NCBI GenBank assembly: GCA_030248295.1
Contig: JASANH010000086.1
Coordinates: forward strand, 102,774 to 166,773
DNA length: 64,000 nucleotides
Source of the DNA: Mesodorylaimus sp. YZB2_4
Lineage: Eukaryota > Nematoda > Enoplea > Dorylaimida > Dorylaimidae
Direction of reading: 5' to 3'
The first letter of the stretch is position 1. Every line of letters starts with the position of its first letter. The position numbers and the translations under genes were made by a program. Below the pieces are notes generated by a model. The model saw nothing but the letters and a program-made list of their open reading frames with translations, did no database searches and was not told the origin of the DNA. Below are positions 43,131 to 55,040 of this stretch, piece after piece.

Positions 43131-43369
43131 AAAGTAGCCAGCAAAAAAGGAGTGAGATCAGGAAACCAGAGCAGCCATAACACGTATCCTGATTTTGGTA
43201 TAGTAAACCTGGCGCCATAAGAATTTATGACCAGATGCAAAATAGAGAATACAGCCATCAGAAGTTGGGTACTCGCTGCGACAAAATCCTCAAATGAGTG
43301 AATCCGTCAATTTTCAACTCACAGTATGCCCACGATCTCCCAATATTTTTGATCCATAATAGTTGAAAT

Positions 43370-43575
43370 TAGCAGAAGACTTTCACGTGGTAAGATAACC
43401 CACGAAGCTTTAGGGATCGCTTTGAGGCTGGAACCCTAAACCAGCCACCCCGGAGGGCTCAGCTTTAGTGACGCTGCTCAGTGCAAAGGCACCACGCCCA
43501 CCAGGATTCGATCCCGCAAACTTCCGCTTGCGATCCTGATGTCGTACCACTGAGCTATCAGGACCACGAAAAGAG
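43370..43575 (-). mobile_element. tRNA-derived SINE-like segment
   Basis: Minus strand starts GTCCTGATAGCTCAGTGGT (box A TAGCTCAGTGG near 43553) and has GGATCGAATCC (box B) 45 nt later. GCAA..TTGC forms a stem near the anticodon position, but the acceptor and D stems do not pair, so a functional tRNA is excluded. ~130 bp of unrelated body follows downstream. Right and left ends are approximate. Confidence 0.5.
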
Positions 43576-43771
43576 AAAAACTAGCAGCTCACTCAAACTT
43601 GATCGAGTGTAAAGTGCAGCCCCTCCTTGCCTGAAGGAAGATTAATTCCCCCTTGCTCTTACTGCGCACTGCTTCACACGCTGACCAAGGCTGCGTGTTA
43701 TCGCAGGTGTGACGTGACCAAGTAGCGAAAGAGAGATCAGAATAAACGAGTACTTCGAGGCAATATTACGC

Positions 43772-44520
43772 TTGTGTCAGTCAAATATCGATGTTCAATT
43801 TTGCGGCGACGAAAGTGAAGCCATTATCACTCATATTGTATCGAATTTGACCGAGGGCGAGATAGCAGCTTTCGACGAAGTGTTTAATGATATTGGGAAA
43901 AATAACCCGGTTTGGGGGCAATTATTTAGATTTGCTAGCAGGTCCTTATCGATGCAAGAGTGCGGTATATACGAGGCAATTGATATATTGAGTGGGGTAT
44001 GTATCTTTGTTCGGGAAGTCGAAATCAGTCGTGTATCTGCCTGCGAGACAACTGTTCGAGAGAATGCGCAGGCTGAAATGATATAGGAATTGGGCAAGGA
44101 AGACCGGGAGTCCCACGCGTTCTTCGAGCTGAGTTGAATTAGTGATCGTAACCCGAATAGGCCGATAAGCTTGGAAAATATGAACTTTTACGAATTTACT
44201 AAATGGTATGATATGTCTTATAAGAAACCAGAGAAAGCAACCATGCAAATCGACAATGGATGCAATGATAAGCTGCAGTCTGGAAGTGTAGTGTGGAGAT
44301 GAGCGGCTGCGGTCTATGGAAACTTTGCACCAAAACGATATGGCAGAGCATGCGTCGAATGAGCGTAGTTTGGATCAAGTTAAATGAAGCAACGGTCGAC
44401 TTGAACCTGTCCGCCAGATCAATGGCGATGAAAACGAAAGTGAGAATGAAACTACTAGTGATGATAGTGTGAGTGCAGACAAGCAAATGAATGAGTTAGA
44501 AATTGAATTTTGATGAAGAC
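43772..44520 (+). pseudogene. Helitron Rep-helicase middle region, decayed
   Basis: ORF 43772-44086 matches the pattern downstream of the Helitron Rep domain: CQSNIDVQFCGDESEAI, SRSLSMQECGIYEAIDILSG, SRVSA. After stops, RPISLENMNFYEFTKWYDMSYKK (44157-44230) fits the 'E.msL.eF..wY' element that follows. The rest to 44520 is out of frame and acidic. Neither the HUH Rep motif nor the helicase is present. The PIF1 pieces at 28.5-29.4 kb would be another part of a similar protein, but on the opposite strand. Confidence 0.5.
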
Positions 44521-44689
44521 GACGAGCAAGAAATTTGGAAGTTGCGAAATGAGATTAGTCGAATCAAACAGAGGGCGATGCCACATCTAATAAGCCATCC
44601 TATGCCAAAGCTGAAAGAACAGCCTCATTTTTTTTTCACATTCATATATATTTTGAATCAGTATTGAGGTAAGGAGAAAGGAGAACTTT

Positions 44690-47410
44690 AACTATCCACC
44701 CCAGACACTTTCAAACGTGGATAAGTGCCTAAAGGGATTAGGCGACATGCCACTGATGTAGCAAGTATCCCTTCGGCACAAACTCGAGGTCAACTGCGGA
44801 ATAGAGAAAAGATTAAGCTTGTCTTTGCGTATATATATAACGTTTCGCAAGCAAAACGATGGCATTTAACCTGGTTCTGCCATCTATCGGAAGCCCTGGG
44901 TCGAAAAAGCCAAATAGGATATGTTCTACCGTACAGTCGAGGCAGAGGCCCTCCAGCATTTCAAAACGACGTATAACTTCCTCCTATATTCTCGAGGACC
45001 ACCTGCATGTGATAAGCGTGTGTTCGATTGTATCAGACCCAGCCCCACATGCGTGACATTCACCGGATTCCGTTATGCCCCACAGGAATAGTTTCGATGG
45101 GACAGCTAAGATTCTGTGCAAAATTTTGAACTGAAACATTCTCAGTTTGTTTGGTACGCCGAGCACCACAGGGAGCGTCCAGATTTTTCTCCACTGCCAG
45201 TTCGCGACCGTTGGTCTTAGTGCGCTTCACATCTTGATCTTAAATAACGGTGCTTCGCGCTATGCGCTAGCCGATGGTGCAGATCGAAAGGTACAACTGG
45301 GATTGAGCCAGCTGCCTGCATCATCCGTGTCCAACTGGCTGGGACGGCTGAGATCACCTGTATCACCTGTATGTATTGGAAGTGAGACAAACGGCCATTG
45401 GTGAGAGCATTCAGTTCCATCCACGAGCGAGGCTGGGCTCTACTATCAAACTGATCTACCACCCGAGTGAGTGGGCCCTCTTTGAGCCAGTCATAGAATA
45501 TACTCTTCCCGTCAATAAGGACGAACCGATTGTTGCAGACCAGCTGCGAGGCCAGGGCCACAGGGGTATCTACATCTTGAACAGGAGAGTTTCGAATCTA
45601 CTGGTGAACATCCAAGATTGCGGCATGAAACTCAGGAAGTTCAATACCAAGAGCTGTCATAGAAAAGTTGCAGCGCAGCAGGAAGGGTAATTCGCCGATT
45701 TGACTCACCGCCCTAAATCCCAGTTTAGTCCATAGCGCCACCGGGTTTCGAAGTAATCGCTTGACCCACGATAATCTCAGGCCGACAAAAATTGTACTCA
45801 CATCTGGTGCTTTGAGGCCCCTGGCCCATATTGGTTGTAGCAGCACGCCCTGACGGACCTTTGGGGCCTTTTCATCCCACACAAAGTCGCGAATAAGAAA
45901 CCCTATCCTTCTCAAGGTATCCGCAGGGGCTACAAGGTTTATCAGTGAGTACACCAGCACAGAGCCCAGCAGCTGATTCCATAATAGCACTCTGCCCACC
46001 ATGGTCAGCCGTCTTTTACGCCAATTCTCACGATTCTTCTTTAAGGTAGCAAGTTTGTCGCTGAAGTTGCTAGCTCGCATGGTCGACTGGTCATGCGCGA
46101 GTGTTATGCCAAGGATTCGAACCTTATCGACTGCAGTTATTCCTTCCGGTACCGCCGCCCTGGCAGGCTGAGCGCCAAGTGCCATGCATTCTGTCTTTTT
46201 CTTGTTTAACTTCAGCCCAGAAATCCGCCCAAAGTCGCTGACAATTTCTAGTGCGGCATCCACCGCTTCCCTATCCTAATTGTAAAGAATGGGGTCGTCC
46301 GCATAATCCGCGTCCGCATTAGGTATTGAGTGCCCCAGATCAGAATCACGCACATCGGGACAACTTTCTAACGCCATTACCATAAAGTCGATGGCTATTA
46401 TAAACAGATAGGGTGATATTGGGCATCCTTGACGAATGGCCTTGCCCAAGGCAATACGCCCAGAAACGAATCCATTATTGAGAACCTCGCTGCTAGCGCC
46501 TCTGTACAGAGTCTTGATCGCCTTGATAAAGGTCGGGCCGAAGTTCTTATATTTTAGTGCCAAGTGCAAGAAGTCCCAATCTATCGTGTCAAAGGCTTTT
46601 TCAAAATCTAACGACAAGAGCGAACCCGATTCATGCGTCGACACACGAAGAGCCTCATATACATCGATCGCGGTACGAATATTCTCTCCGACATACCTCC
46701 CTGCAAGGAACGCAGTCTGATTTTCATGAACGAGGGCGCCGACATGCATTTTCAGCCTCCTAGCTGAAGCCTTTGCCAAGATCTTGTGAGCGCAGTTTAG
46801 GAGAGTAATAGGCCTCCAGCCGCTCAAGTCATTCGGATCTTTGCCGGGCTTCGGCAACAGCGAGATCACTCCTTGTTTCTGCGATGGCGACAAGTCACCT
46901 GCCTCAAGCGAGGCCTGCATTGATCGCAGCAGCGGCTCCTGTATGACTTGCCAGAAATGGCGATACCACTCAACAGGTAGTCCATCCCTCCCAGACACTT
47001 TACCTGAGGCCATGCCCTTTAGCGCGCTCAAATATTCCAGTGGTTTCAAGGGACAATCGAGAGAGGCCAGCGCCTCATCACTTAGCTCCCAAGAGTCGTT
47101 TTCACTGACACGTTTCATCCACTGCTCGATTTCAATTCCGTCAACTCCATCCTGGGTGTATATCCGGTCATAAAACTGTTGAGTAACAGCCAGGATGTCT
47201 TTTGGTTCCACCACTTCACGACCAGGTGCTACCACGATTTTTGACACAGATTTACGAACGGCATTCCGTTTTTCCATCCCGAGAAAATATTTTGTGAGTT
47301 TTTAACCATATGCAATCCACCGTATCTGGGCGCTCAAGATTGCTCGCTGAGCATCATCCTTTAAGATAGCATCAAGTTCACTTCTTGCCGACTCCCTTGA
47401 GAGATATTTT
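44690..47410 (-). pseudogene. Tx1/L1-like LINE copy B, 5'-truncated
   Basis: Minus strand from ~47410 (inside the pre-RT region, RAILSAQIRWIAYG) to ~44690. A 333-codon frame (47277-46276) covers RT: KYFLGMEKRNAVRKS at its start, LPKPGKDPNDLSGWRPITLL, LLSLDFEKAFDTIDWDFLH (catalytic Asp), KAIRQGCPISPYLF and DYADDPIL. One stop at 46276 separates it from 46263-45598 (LNKKKTECMALGAQPARAAV, SNFSDKLATLKKNRENWR). Further frames end with the same CCHC knuckle as copy A (44984-45169). It is the best-preserved LINE in the window and supplies the ~137 RT residues missing from copy A. Confidence 0.9.
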
Positions 47411-48394
47411 CTGAGAGACTCGACACAGGGCTGGCCAGTCGACTTCTTTGACCCCCCTTTTTTATTCGCTTAATCGAAAGTACTCACAAAACTGATTGTC
47501 TCCGCCAAAGTAAAATTTTCCTAATATGCCTATATATAGAAATATAGCATTTTCAAGGTAAAAAGTGGTCGCTTTTGGTCAAAAAATCATAACTTGCTTA
47601 ATTTAGGGTCTAAAGCAATTTTTAAAACACAGAAATGACCACAACATTTCAAGGAATCCGTATCTTTTTTAAAATTAGTCTAGCTATAAACGTTCGTGGG
47701 ATATTCGGAAAAAACCGTTCGGGATTATCCATGATCAGGCACATAATCGATTATGAGTAAATTATAAAAGCTAAGTTTCCCTGTTTTTTCTATTGAAATA
47801 GTAGCCTATGGTCACTACATCACAAAACAAAACGAATTCCCGCACTACGGACCTCAAATATTGTGCACATGGCCGATAACTGCGCCCCATTTCGGCAATT
47901 TTAGCTAATCATGGTCGATAATCCTGCCTGTCGATTACACTCGTTAATCAGTCATAGCCAATCTTGTAGTCCTTAAAAAAAGCATTAAAATGGTTTTCTC
48001 GCGTTAGAATTCGTTGTTTTTTGCCCGAGATATTGAACAAAAACTAAAATTCGACTAACGCGCAGGAAATTCAACTTTGCGACTTTTGCGACTTTTCGTA
48101 AAAAGGCCCGTTTTCAGAACGATTTCGCTGGTGTAGGGTTTCAGATGCTCAGTAAAGACATGAGATTGATAATTATAAGCATTCGCGCTTTAACCCAGGT
48201 GAATGTATCTACATGCTCTAGACTGCCTGCTGCTAGAGAGCAAGTTGTTTCGGAGACCATTGCAGAAAGACTGGTATTGTTGCCGATAGCTTCGCAAAAA
48301 ATCTGTCGACGGCAATTCAACATTACTTCAATTAATCAACGCAGTAAAGAACTTAATAGTAGGCCGCACAAAGTATATCCTTTTTTTGTGGGTA
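47411..48394. other. AT-rich, nothing recognised
   Basis: No ORF over 85 codons with motif support. A short palindrome ATAATCGATTAT occurs at 47742. Otherwise featureless. Confidence 0.5.
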
Positions 48395-48625
48395 GGGCCT
48401 AGTTACCCACTGGCTTCCAACACGTTTCGCCTCGGCCAGCAGTCATGATATTGATAAGCTAGGCCGTGAGGTGATCATCTCTCACGGCAGCTTCCCTCTG
48501 TGTGTCTCCACTAGAAGCACGTCCACACGAGGGCATCCTGTGCCAGCACCAGCGTCCCATGATAATACTGGCTGATAAGGGAGGTCATTTACCAACCTAC
48601 CAACTGAGCAACCGCGGCTACTATA
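48395..48625 (-). mobile_element. tRNA-like SINE candidate
   Basis: The minus strand begins GCCGCGGTTGCTCAGTTGGTAG, a good tRNA 5' half with box A; a degenerate B-box-like stretch follows, then a ~150-bp body ending in GGGTAACTAGGCCC. No cloverleaf can be completed, so a SINE or tRNA pseudogene is more likely than a tRNA gene. Confidence 0.4.
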
Positions 48626-50412
48626 AAGCAATTTTAGGGGCGGTAGGAATGCTCACATAGCTTAGGTACCTACGTTTGGGCGTATTTAGGCCTGTATCGC
48701 CTGAATGCGCCCGATTTTCGCTTACATATACTAAATGATAGATCGGAAGGTGAGTTTTTCAAAAAATGTACGTCTGAAAAGTGTGCATCAGTAGGTATAC
48801 GTAACGTGCTTATAGTGAATTATGCGCTACTTACGATTTTTGACAAGTTAGCACTATCTGGCAGGCAGGTTGTCCCAGCTGCACTCCAAGTGTCTCTAAC
48901 TCCCTTGACTAACTCTGACTCCCTTGCGTCCTTTCTAATGTGTGAGCTGCTTTCGATTAGGTTCACACATCCTGAAAAGGCGTTATCTTCCAATTTTTTC
49001 CTCATGCGTGAAAATGAGCTGCATGAAACTCGAATATCCTCGCCAAACCTTTTGTATTCCTAGCTGTAGCTTTTGGTCGAATTTTGTGACTAATTTATCG
49101 GGCGATTCTCCCACGCACCAAGCCAATTGATTGAAAAGCCTGGAAGGTGCACAATGCAGGATTGGACGATCGTATGCTGGAGATCAAAAATTGCGTCCTG
49201 TTATCAATCAATGTATTGCCAATGCCAATTCGACCCTTTCTGAATTTTCACCCAAAGAATTTCGAATATGATGGATTTTTTAATCTAGTTGAAAGCTTTT
49301 CAGAATTATAGTTAATGGATGGAGGTACTGAGAACCTGATATCACCAGTTCGAATGTCAACCAATCGAGTCATGTGATTGGCGACTGGATTCGGGACAAT
49401 GCTGCGATGGGGGGATCGAATTATCGCAACTTGCGCAGGAAATATTAGTTTGAAATCTTCTCGTATTTTCGATGACTGGAATGTTGTTAGACAAAGCAAT
49501 GGTAAAATATGCTTTTGTTTCCGAAAGTTTTGATTGAGCTGTACAATATTTAGTACTGTGCGAGTATGTATGTGCTATGCTTTTTGTATTCTGTTTATAC
49601 TGATTACATCGTTTCTTTTCTCAAACATAAAACAAGTCAAAGACATATTTTGTGTATAGGCGGTTTTTTGGACGTCTTTGCTCTGCCTCGCTATGCAGAT
49701 ATGCTATATATTATACTATGTTTCGCTGGCAGATTTTGGTGAGGCCTGAAACAAGAAATGAGAGATGAATTTGAATAGTTATCCCAAATATAGGTCATCC
49801 ATTTGCATCTGAAATATACTGCAAAATACAAGAACCAGAACAGATAGCCCCTATTAATTGTCTACCATATAGAAAAGACTGATTTGCATGAATTAAAGCT
49901 CTTGTGCATTGTATCCTATTCAGCAGCGAAATAAGCCATTTGACATACCTTCTGCATGGCTTGAATGGAGTGCTTTTGGATGGTGTTTCCATGTCCAATA
50001 TGTCGTTGCCACCGATTCCTGAAAGGAAAAAGAAATTTAGGGAGCAGGAGAGCGGCAGACTTGTAGTAAAACGGCCTAATTTGCTAATTTGTGGAAAACA
50101 TTAGCAAGCTGCAAAAAGCTTCCTGGATTTCCCTGATTATTCTTAACGATATTACTACGGAGCAAAAATAAACAGTTTTACGTAAAAAGTTTTACGTAAC
50201 AACAAAGTACAAGGGAAAGAAAACAGAGATAATATTTAAAACTTTGCAAGTCACCTTATCAGTTCGTAGAAAAAAAATCAGCTCGTCAGTATGCTGCCAA
50301 TTAAAAAATTCAAGAGCATGTCCTTGTCCTTTGACGATATAAGAAATACTCTACTGCTCTGTTGATTAAGCTTCATACGAAGGTGAGATCCAGGTAATTA
50401 TGATTTGCACAG
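48626..50412. other. No gene recognised
   Basis: Short ORFs only (for example 48806-49063 plus and 48820-49005 minus); none carries a motif I know or credible splice partners. Confidence 0.45.
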
Positions 50413-50414
50413 TA

Positions 50415-51159
50415 CAGTCAACCCGCTTTATTGCATAGCCTCCGGACCAAAATTTAATATGCAAATAACCGGTTCATTCCTTTATCCGAAACATCGAATA
50501 TTTGCATAATGTGCACGTACGGATGAGTTATTCGATTAAGCGATGAAAGCTAGGTTGGTTTGCTCATGCACATTATGCTAAATTAAGTATTTTTGCATAA
50601 ACTGTTAATGACCATTGTTCCAACAAGGTTTGCTTATTGCCAATGATCCGACTGGCTTGGGATTGGGATATTCCAAACTGTTTTGCGATTTCAACTTGAC
50701 TCAATCGTTGTTCAGACTTATCAATAACCTCAATTTTTTCTTTTAAACTTAAATCCTTGCGTTTTTTTAAACTATGAATTTGACTGGTCGATGCCGCAAT
50801 GGCAAACGCAAAGATCGATCTTCAAGAGAAGAACTGGAATTGACAATGAAGGTTACTACTGAATGACGGCGTCGATTTTCCAATCTAATCTAATCTAAGA
50901 CCGGAACCGTGGGGAACTGAGAAGCTCGTTATTCGAATATCCGATGGCGCTATGCAATTATCCGATGGCAGAATGCATATGTAGCATATGCGTTGTTCTG
51001 TTAAAGGCTATGCGTTTATCTGATTTATGTAGTTATTGATATTCAATTATGCGAAGATTTTTAACATAGCGGGTATAGGAAAATAATCGGGACTTAAAAA
51101 TTTTATGGAATAAAGCGATTTATGCGATTATCCGATATACAATTAAGTGAAGTCGACTG
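50415..51159. mobile_element. pogo/Tigger-like DNA transposon remnant (745 bp)
   Basis: Left end TA|CAGTCAACCCGC, right end rc TA|CAGTCGACTTCAC, i.e. CAGTC-A/G-AC termini with TA duplication (50413-50414 and 51160-51161). Both subterminal regions are rich in GCAT-ATTATCCGAT words. The interior encodes a CENP-B/pogo-type HTH remnant. Most of the DDE transposase is deleted. Confidence 0.75.
50597..50800 (-). pseudogene. CENP-B/pogo N-terminal HTH fragment
   Basis: A minus-strand frame of ~65 codons without an ATG: LKKRKDLSLKEKIEVIDKSE, then RLSQVEIAKQFGISQSQASR and IIGNKQTLLEQW. This is the classic first HTH of pogo-family transposases and CENP-B, which binds the terminal repeats. It ends at a TAA near 50580 and lacks the second HTH and DDE domain. 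Confidence 0.7.
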
Positions 51160-51724
51160 TATTTCGAAGCCGGTTTGCTTTTAATTTTTTTAGTGCAGGT
51201 CTTCCAGGTATTGCGCTCTCTACGTATATTCTTGCAGCGCACAAGTCTCTCATGCACGCGTATGTGCGAATCTTTTGTCTTGCTTTCCATGAGACAGTCG
51301 ACCTTTCTTACGGAGTCGTATCGCGCACGCGCACCTCCCAAACATAGTATGTAGTGTAAAGGGGAAAATAACGCAATACGATAGGGGAGGATGTCAAAAA
51401 TTGCTAATTATCATAGGACGCCATAATTTAATGTTTCTCAGTGGGATACTACGGTTTCCGCTGGTCCCCTTGCAATCGAGGCACAAAATTAGCAGCGACC
51501 ACGAATAAGTTTCTCACTCGAATCACTATAAAAAAATTGAAGCCTCTAATTAACTGCGCAAAAGTAACTGCGCACGTGGCGTGAGAGCCCGACGCCTAAC
51601 ACAACAGGCCACGAGGCCAGTGGATCATCGATCGATGAAGACTGTGTTGAGTGTGTTGTACGTGTTTGCGGTCCAACCAAATACGCGCATGGGCAAGTCC
51701 GTGTGCGCATGTGTTTTTAATCTA

Positions 51725-52183
51725 CAGTCAACTTTGCTTATAAGAAACCTAAAATCCAGCGAAAAAAGTTTCTTATAACCAATAATTCTTATATCCGAGG
51801 TTAGCATTGATTTTACTCCACATTGTTTTAAATGGCCGTGGTATCAGTGCGAAAATCAATTCTTACGAGCGAAAAAAATCCGTCATATTCTTTTGCGTGC
51901 GGTTTTTCAAGACATGTTTCTCGATCCTCTCCTCGGCAACGTGATATTCATTACAAAATTCTGCTCTAAGTATTTCCAAACATTGGCCAGCGATTTCAAC
52001 GCTTCTCAATGAATGATATATGGAACAGAAACCTCATCAATTCTGAATAAATTGGCCTACGACAAAGTTCGTCGTAAGTTTATTATAACCGAGGTGAAAC
52101 GCGGCACCAGACAAAAAATATGCTATCGTGCCACCAAAGGTTTCTTAAAAGCTATCGAGTTTCTTGTAACCGAGGTTGATTTG
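51725..52183. mobile_element. Second pogo-like MITE (~460 bp)
   Basis: Starts TA|CAGTCAACTTTGCTTATAAG and ends with GTTTCTTGTAACCGAGGTTGATTTG, whose complement (CAAATCAACCTCGGTTACAAGA) mirrors the start with mismatches. Internal TTCTTATAACC/ATATCCGAGG words repeat. No ORF of significance. Confidence 0.55.
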
Positions 52184-52329
52184 TTGAATCTTTATCGGAA
52201 CAGGTAACCTACTGAACTGATTTAATCAATGGACTACATTCATATCATACGGGAAGCAACAGATAGATTTCATATCAAAGTTAAGTACTTAGAAATTCAA
52301 CTCCAAAATTCTCCCTTACTCCCACTAAA

Positions 52330-52470
52330 AAAAGTCCATTAAAAGGACCAAGGCCTAGGGGTCAGGAATAGAGAACACGAAGCTGCCACCAAAAAACCAT
52401 GCGAAAAATTTTCCCTCCCCACGAGTTTCTCTACTCCTGAGCTCTGACATTCGTTCGCCTAAGATATACG
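52330..52470 (-). repeat. Inverted partial copy of the ~1-kb repeat family
   Basis: Reverse complement of 52838-52960 (AGAGAA.CTCGTGG..GGAAAATTTTTCGC, GGTGGCAGCTTCGTG). With the direct copy it forms an inverted repeat with a ~370-bp loop. Confidence 0.75.
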
Positions 52471-52761
52471 ATGGGCAATATATTGCGTGCCCCCGACTCA
52501 TAATGCATAGAAGCATTTGCTGCATTGCTTGCATGGTCCCAGTCATTACATTGCGGCGTTATGCGCTTGTTCCAGTCGAGGCACAATATTTTGCCAGGTG
52601 TTTAAAGTAAACTGTGCATTCGATAAATGGACAGTCCGTTATGTCAACTCTCGGCATTTTAGGATTGCAAACTGAAGGTCAATGAATCTAATGCCAACTG
52701 CGCCAATGACTGTGTCGCACAGCCACTGCTTCAAACATCAAGCTTCCTGTGCCATAACTAT

Positions 52762-53770
52762 TTCACGTTGTAGAGCCTAACTGTAGTGACCGCATCCCAC
52801 ATCTACGCCCACCTAACAGCTACGCACAAGGCTACTATTTGTCAGGGCTTAGGAATAGAGAAGCCCGTGGAGAGGGGAAATTTTTCGCATGGTTTTTTTG
52901 GTGGTAGCTTCGTGCTCTCTCTTCCTGAGCCCTAGGCCTTGGTTTTTTTATGGATCTTTGTTAGTGGGGTTCTTGCTATATTGGCAGGTTTCCACTAAAA
53001 CTTTTCCCAATTTCAAAAATCAAAAATCCCTGCACCCGCAACACCAATAATTTCATTCCCGCTTGAAATTGTCCTTCAACCATCTCGGTTTTCGACAAAA
53101 AGTTAAAAATTTCAGCATATACTGACCCATAAGTGAAATCGCCAATAAACATTTCCTACATTCTGCAGAATTTCCTAAACCACTACAGACTTATTTCTCT
53201 GAAAACTTTTCGTAAATCACCCGAATGTTCCAAAATTGTAGAATAACTGATTAAACAATTAGTAAGTACACAGATCTTATCGTTAGCGCAAAGAGATGGC
53301 ATCAATATGTCGACCTTCAAAACGTACTTCCTAAACTGCACGGCTACTAGAATCAACCAGTCAAATCGTCTGAAACACGTCGGCATATACTCACGTGTGT
53401 TATAGCCCAATTCTGCACCGAACTCGGTGCAACATCCCCTCACCATGTTCTCCTTAGGGCTCGAACGCAAAACATACGGCCCCTTCCCCCCCCCCCTCCT
53501 TGTGGACGTAGTCTTTATTTCTAAGGTACAATCTGGACAAATATAGGCCAATTTCCCTTGCTGATCAATGGCTACAAAATCCGAAGTCACAAATTGATCC
53601 ACCACCACTGTAAGCCCCAACATAATTTAGCATGCCCTAGATTAATTCCATTGCCTAGAAAAATTGCCCTACACACCCAAGTACCAGCCAAAAAAATCTG
53701 AAACGTACCTCATATGCTCCAATAACGAAAAACTGCCTTAAATATGCACAAATTTCGAAATACTCCCCAG
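52762..53770 (+). repeat. ~1-kb unclassified repeat, copy 1 (uninterrupted)
   Basis: Aligns with 57705-58432 plus 59786-60010. Shared blocks include CAGGGCTTA.GAATAGAGAA, TTCAAAAATCAAAAAT.CC, CCCGCAACACCAATAATTTC, GATCTTATCGTTAGCGCAAA and AGCATGCCCTAGATT. No TIR, ORF or pol III box was recognised. The 146-aa ORF on the minus strand (53183-53623) is partly matched in copy 2 (58212-58400) and might be a remnant gene. Confidence 0.85.
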
Positions 53771-55040
53771 AATAATTCAGTTGATTAATTAATTGATTTT
53801 ACTTTCAGCAAAGCATTTAGACTGCACTCAAGCACTAAAAGACATGTAAAAAAGAGAATAAAGTTAGGTTACATTACGGGTATATGTCAAAGGGTCATAA
53901 TAAAAAAATGCCAACTAAAAAGATAAGCGGCAAACGTGTAACATCTTTAAACGTCATTTTGCGAACCAACGCTATAAATCCATGGGGGCGCGGTAGCGTC
54001 CCCCATGTAGTACATGTGCCACACCAACAACGATATCTCAACAGCCTGATGTCATGAAGCGATGAAATATTGTTTCTTAGTGTAACTTTACACTAGAATA
54101 AGTTCTACTGGAGGATTTTGCAAGATCTCTCTCCGTTCGGGCTTCACCCATACTAGGGGTGCTAGGGCGAAAATCCCGACCAGGTTTTTTATTTTTGCAA
54201 TAACTCGCGAACCGAGCGGCCGAAACCAATGAAATTTGGTACAAATATGAGGGACTAGTTGGGGAAGCTGTGTACCAAAAATATTTTAAAAATCTCTACT
54301 GGTTATTCTTCTATGGGCTAAAACGCCCCGCATCGTATATGTATGTATGTATGTAGGTATGTAGGTATGTATGTATGGACCCGATAGATCACAACGCCGA
54401 TCGTGAGCTGTGTGAGAGCGGGGGATCCAGCTATATGTTCAAACGACAGGGTAACATCACTGCTGGTGCCTTTTGGCATTGATTTCGACCACGTATTTCC
54501 CCGAATAGTTGTAGGGTGCTCAGAAGGGGTCCACTCGGGTAGAATTATCATTTTTTGCACTTTTAGACCTCATAAAAACCGTCTGGAGAGGCGCAGGGCA
54601 ACTTTTTATAGCCTAATCAAATCAGGGAGGTGCGGGCAGCAATTCCTGACTGAAAAATGTTACTTATTACAAAAGTTTAAAGTTTCGGTTTTTTGTTGGG
54701 GGTCCATTTGAACATGAAAACTCAAAAAATTTGGAAAACGCAGAAAAATTCTGCAGGATATGACTTGGTGGCTCATCGAGGATTCACAGGGTCATAGGAC
54801 TCTTGCACCATACCCTTATCTATACCGAATCTCCGCATTGGTCTTTCGCCAAGTGGGTAGTTATATTGCGTCTGACACCGCTTGCCATGTCATGTCATGT
54901 CATGTCATGTCATTTACTCGCACCAAGCATTGTGAAACGCACTCGGGGGTGGAGCACACAAGTACAATACAAACATACAGTAGAAAGTCGAAACGATCCG
55001 ATCAAAGGTAGTCAGCTAAGATAAAAAAATCGCGTGCAAG
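53771..55040. other. No gene; two microsatellites
   Basis: TATG/TAGG tetranucleotides at 54337-54377 and CATGT pentanucleotides at 54887-54912. Short ORFs spanning them are chance. Confidence 0.7.

Noticed and set aside
43500..43570. Functional tRNA gene
   Set aside because: Box A and B are good, but acceptor and D stems do not pair and the anticodon arm is too close to the T arm; called tRNA-derived.
39371..46580. Second large palindrome (LINE copies A and B facing each other)
   Set aside because: Similarity is confined to the LINE, arms diverge far more than the 16.5-27 kb palindrome, and ends match LINE 3' ends; two independent insertions explain it.
53183..53623. 146-aa minus-strand gene
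   Set aside because: Lies inside a repeat whose other copy has the frame broken; no motif. Mentioned only under the repeat.
54337..54912. Telomere-like or CRISPR-like arrays
   Set aside because: They are plain 4-bp and 5-bp microsatellites with no spacers.
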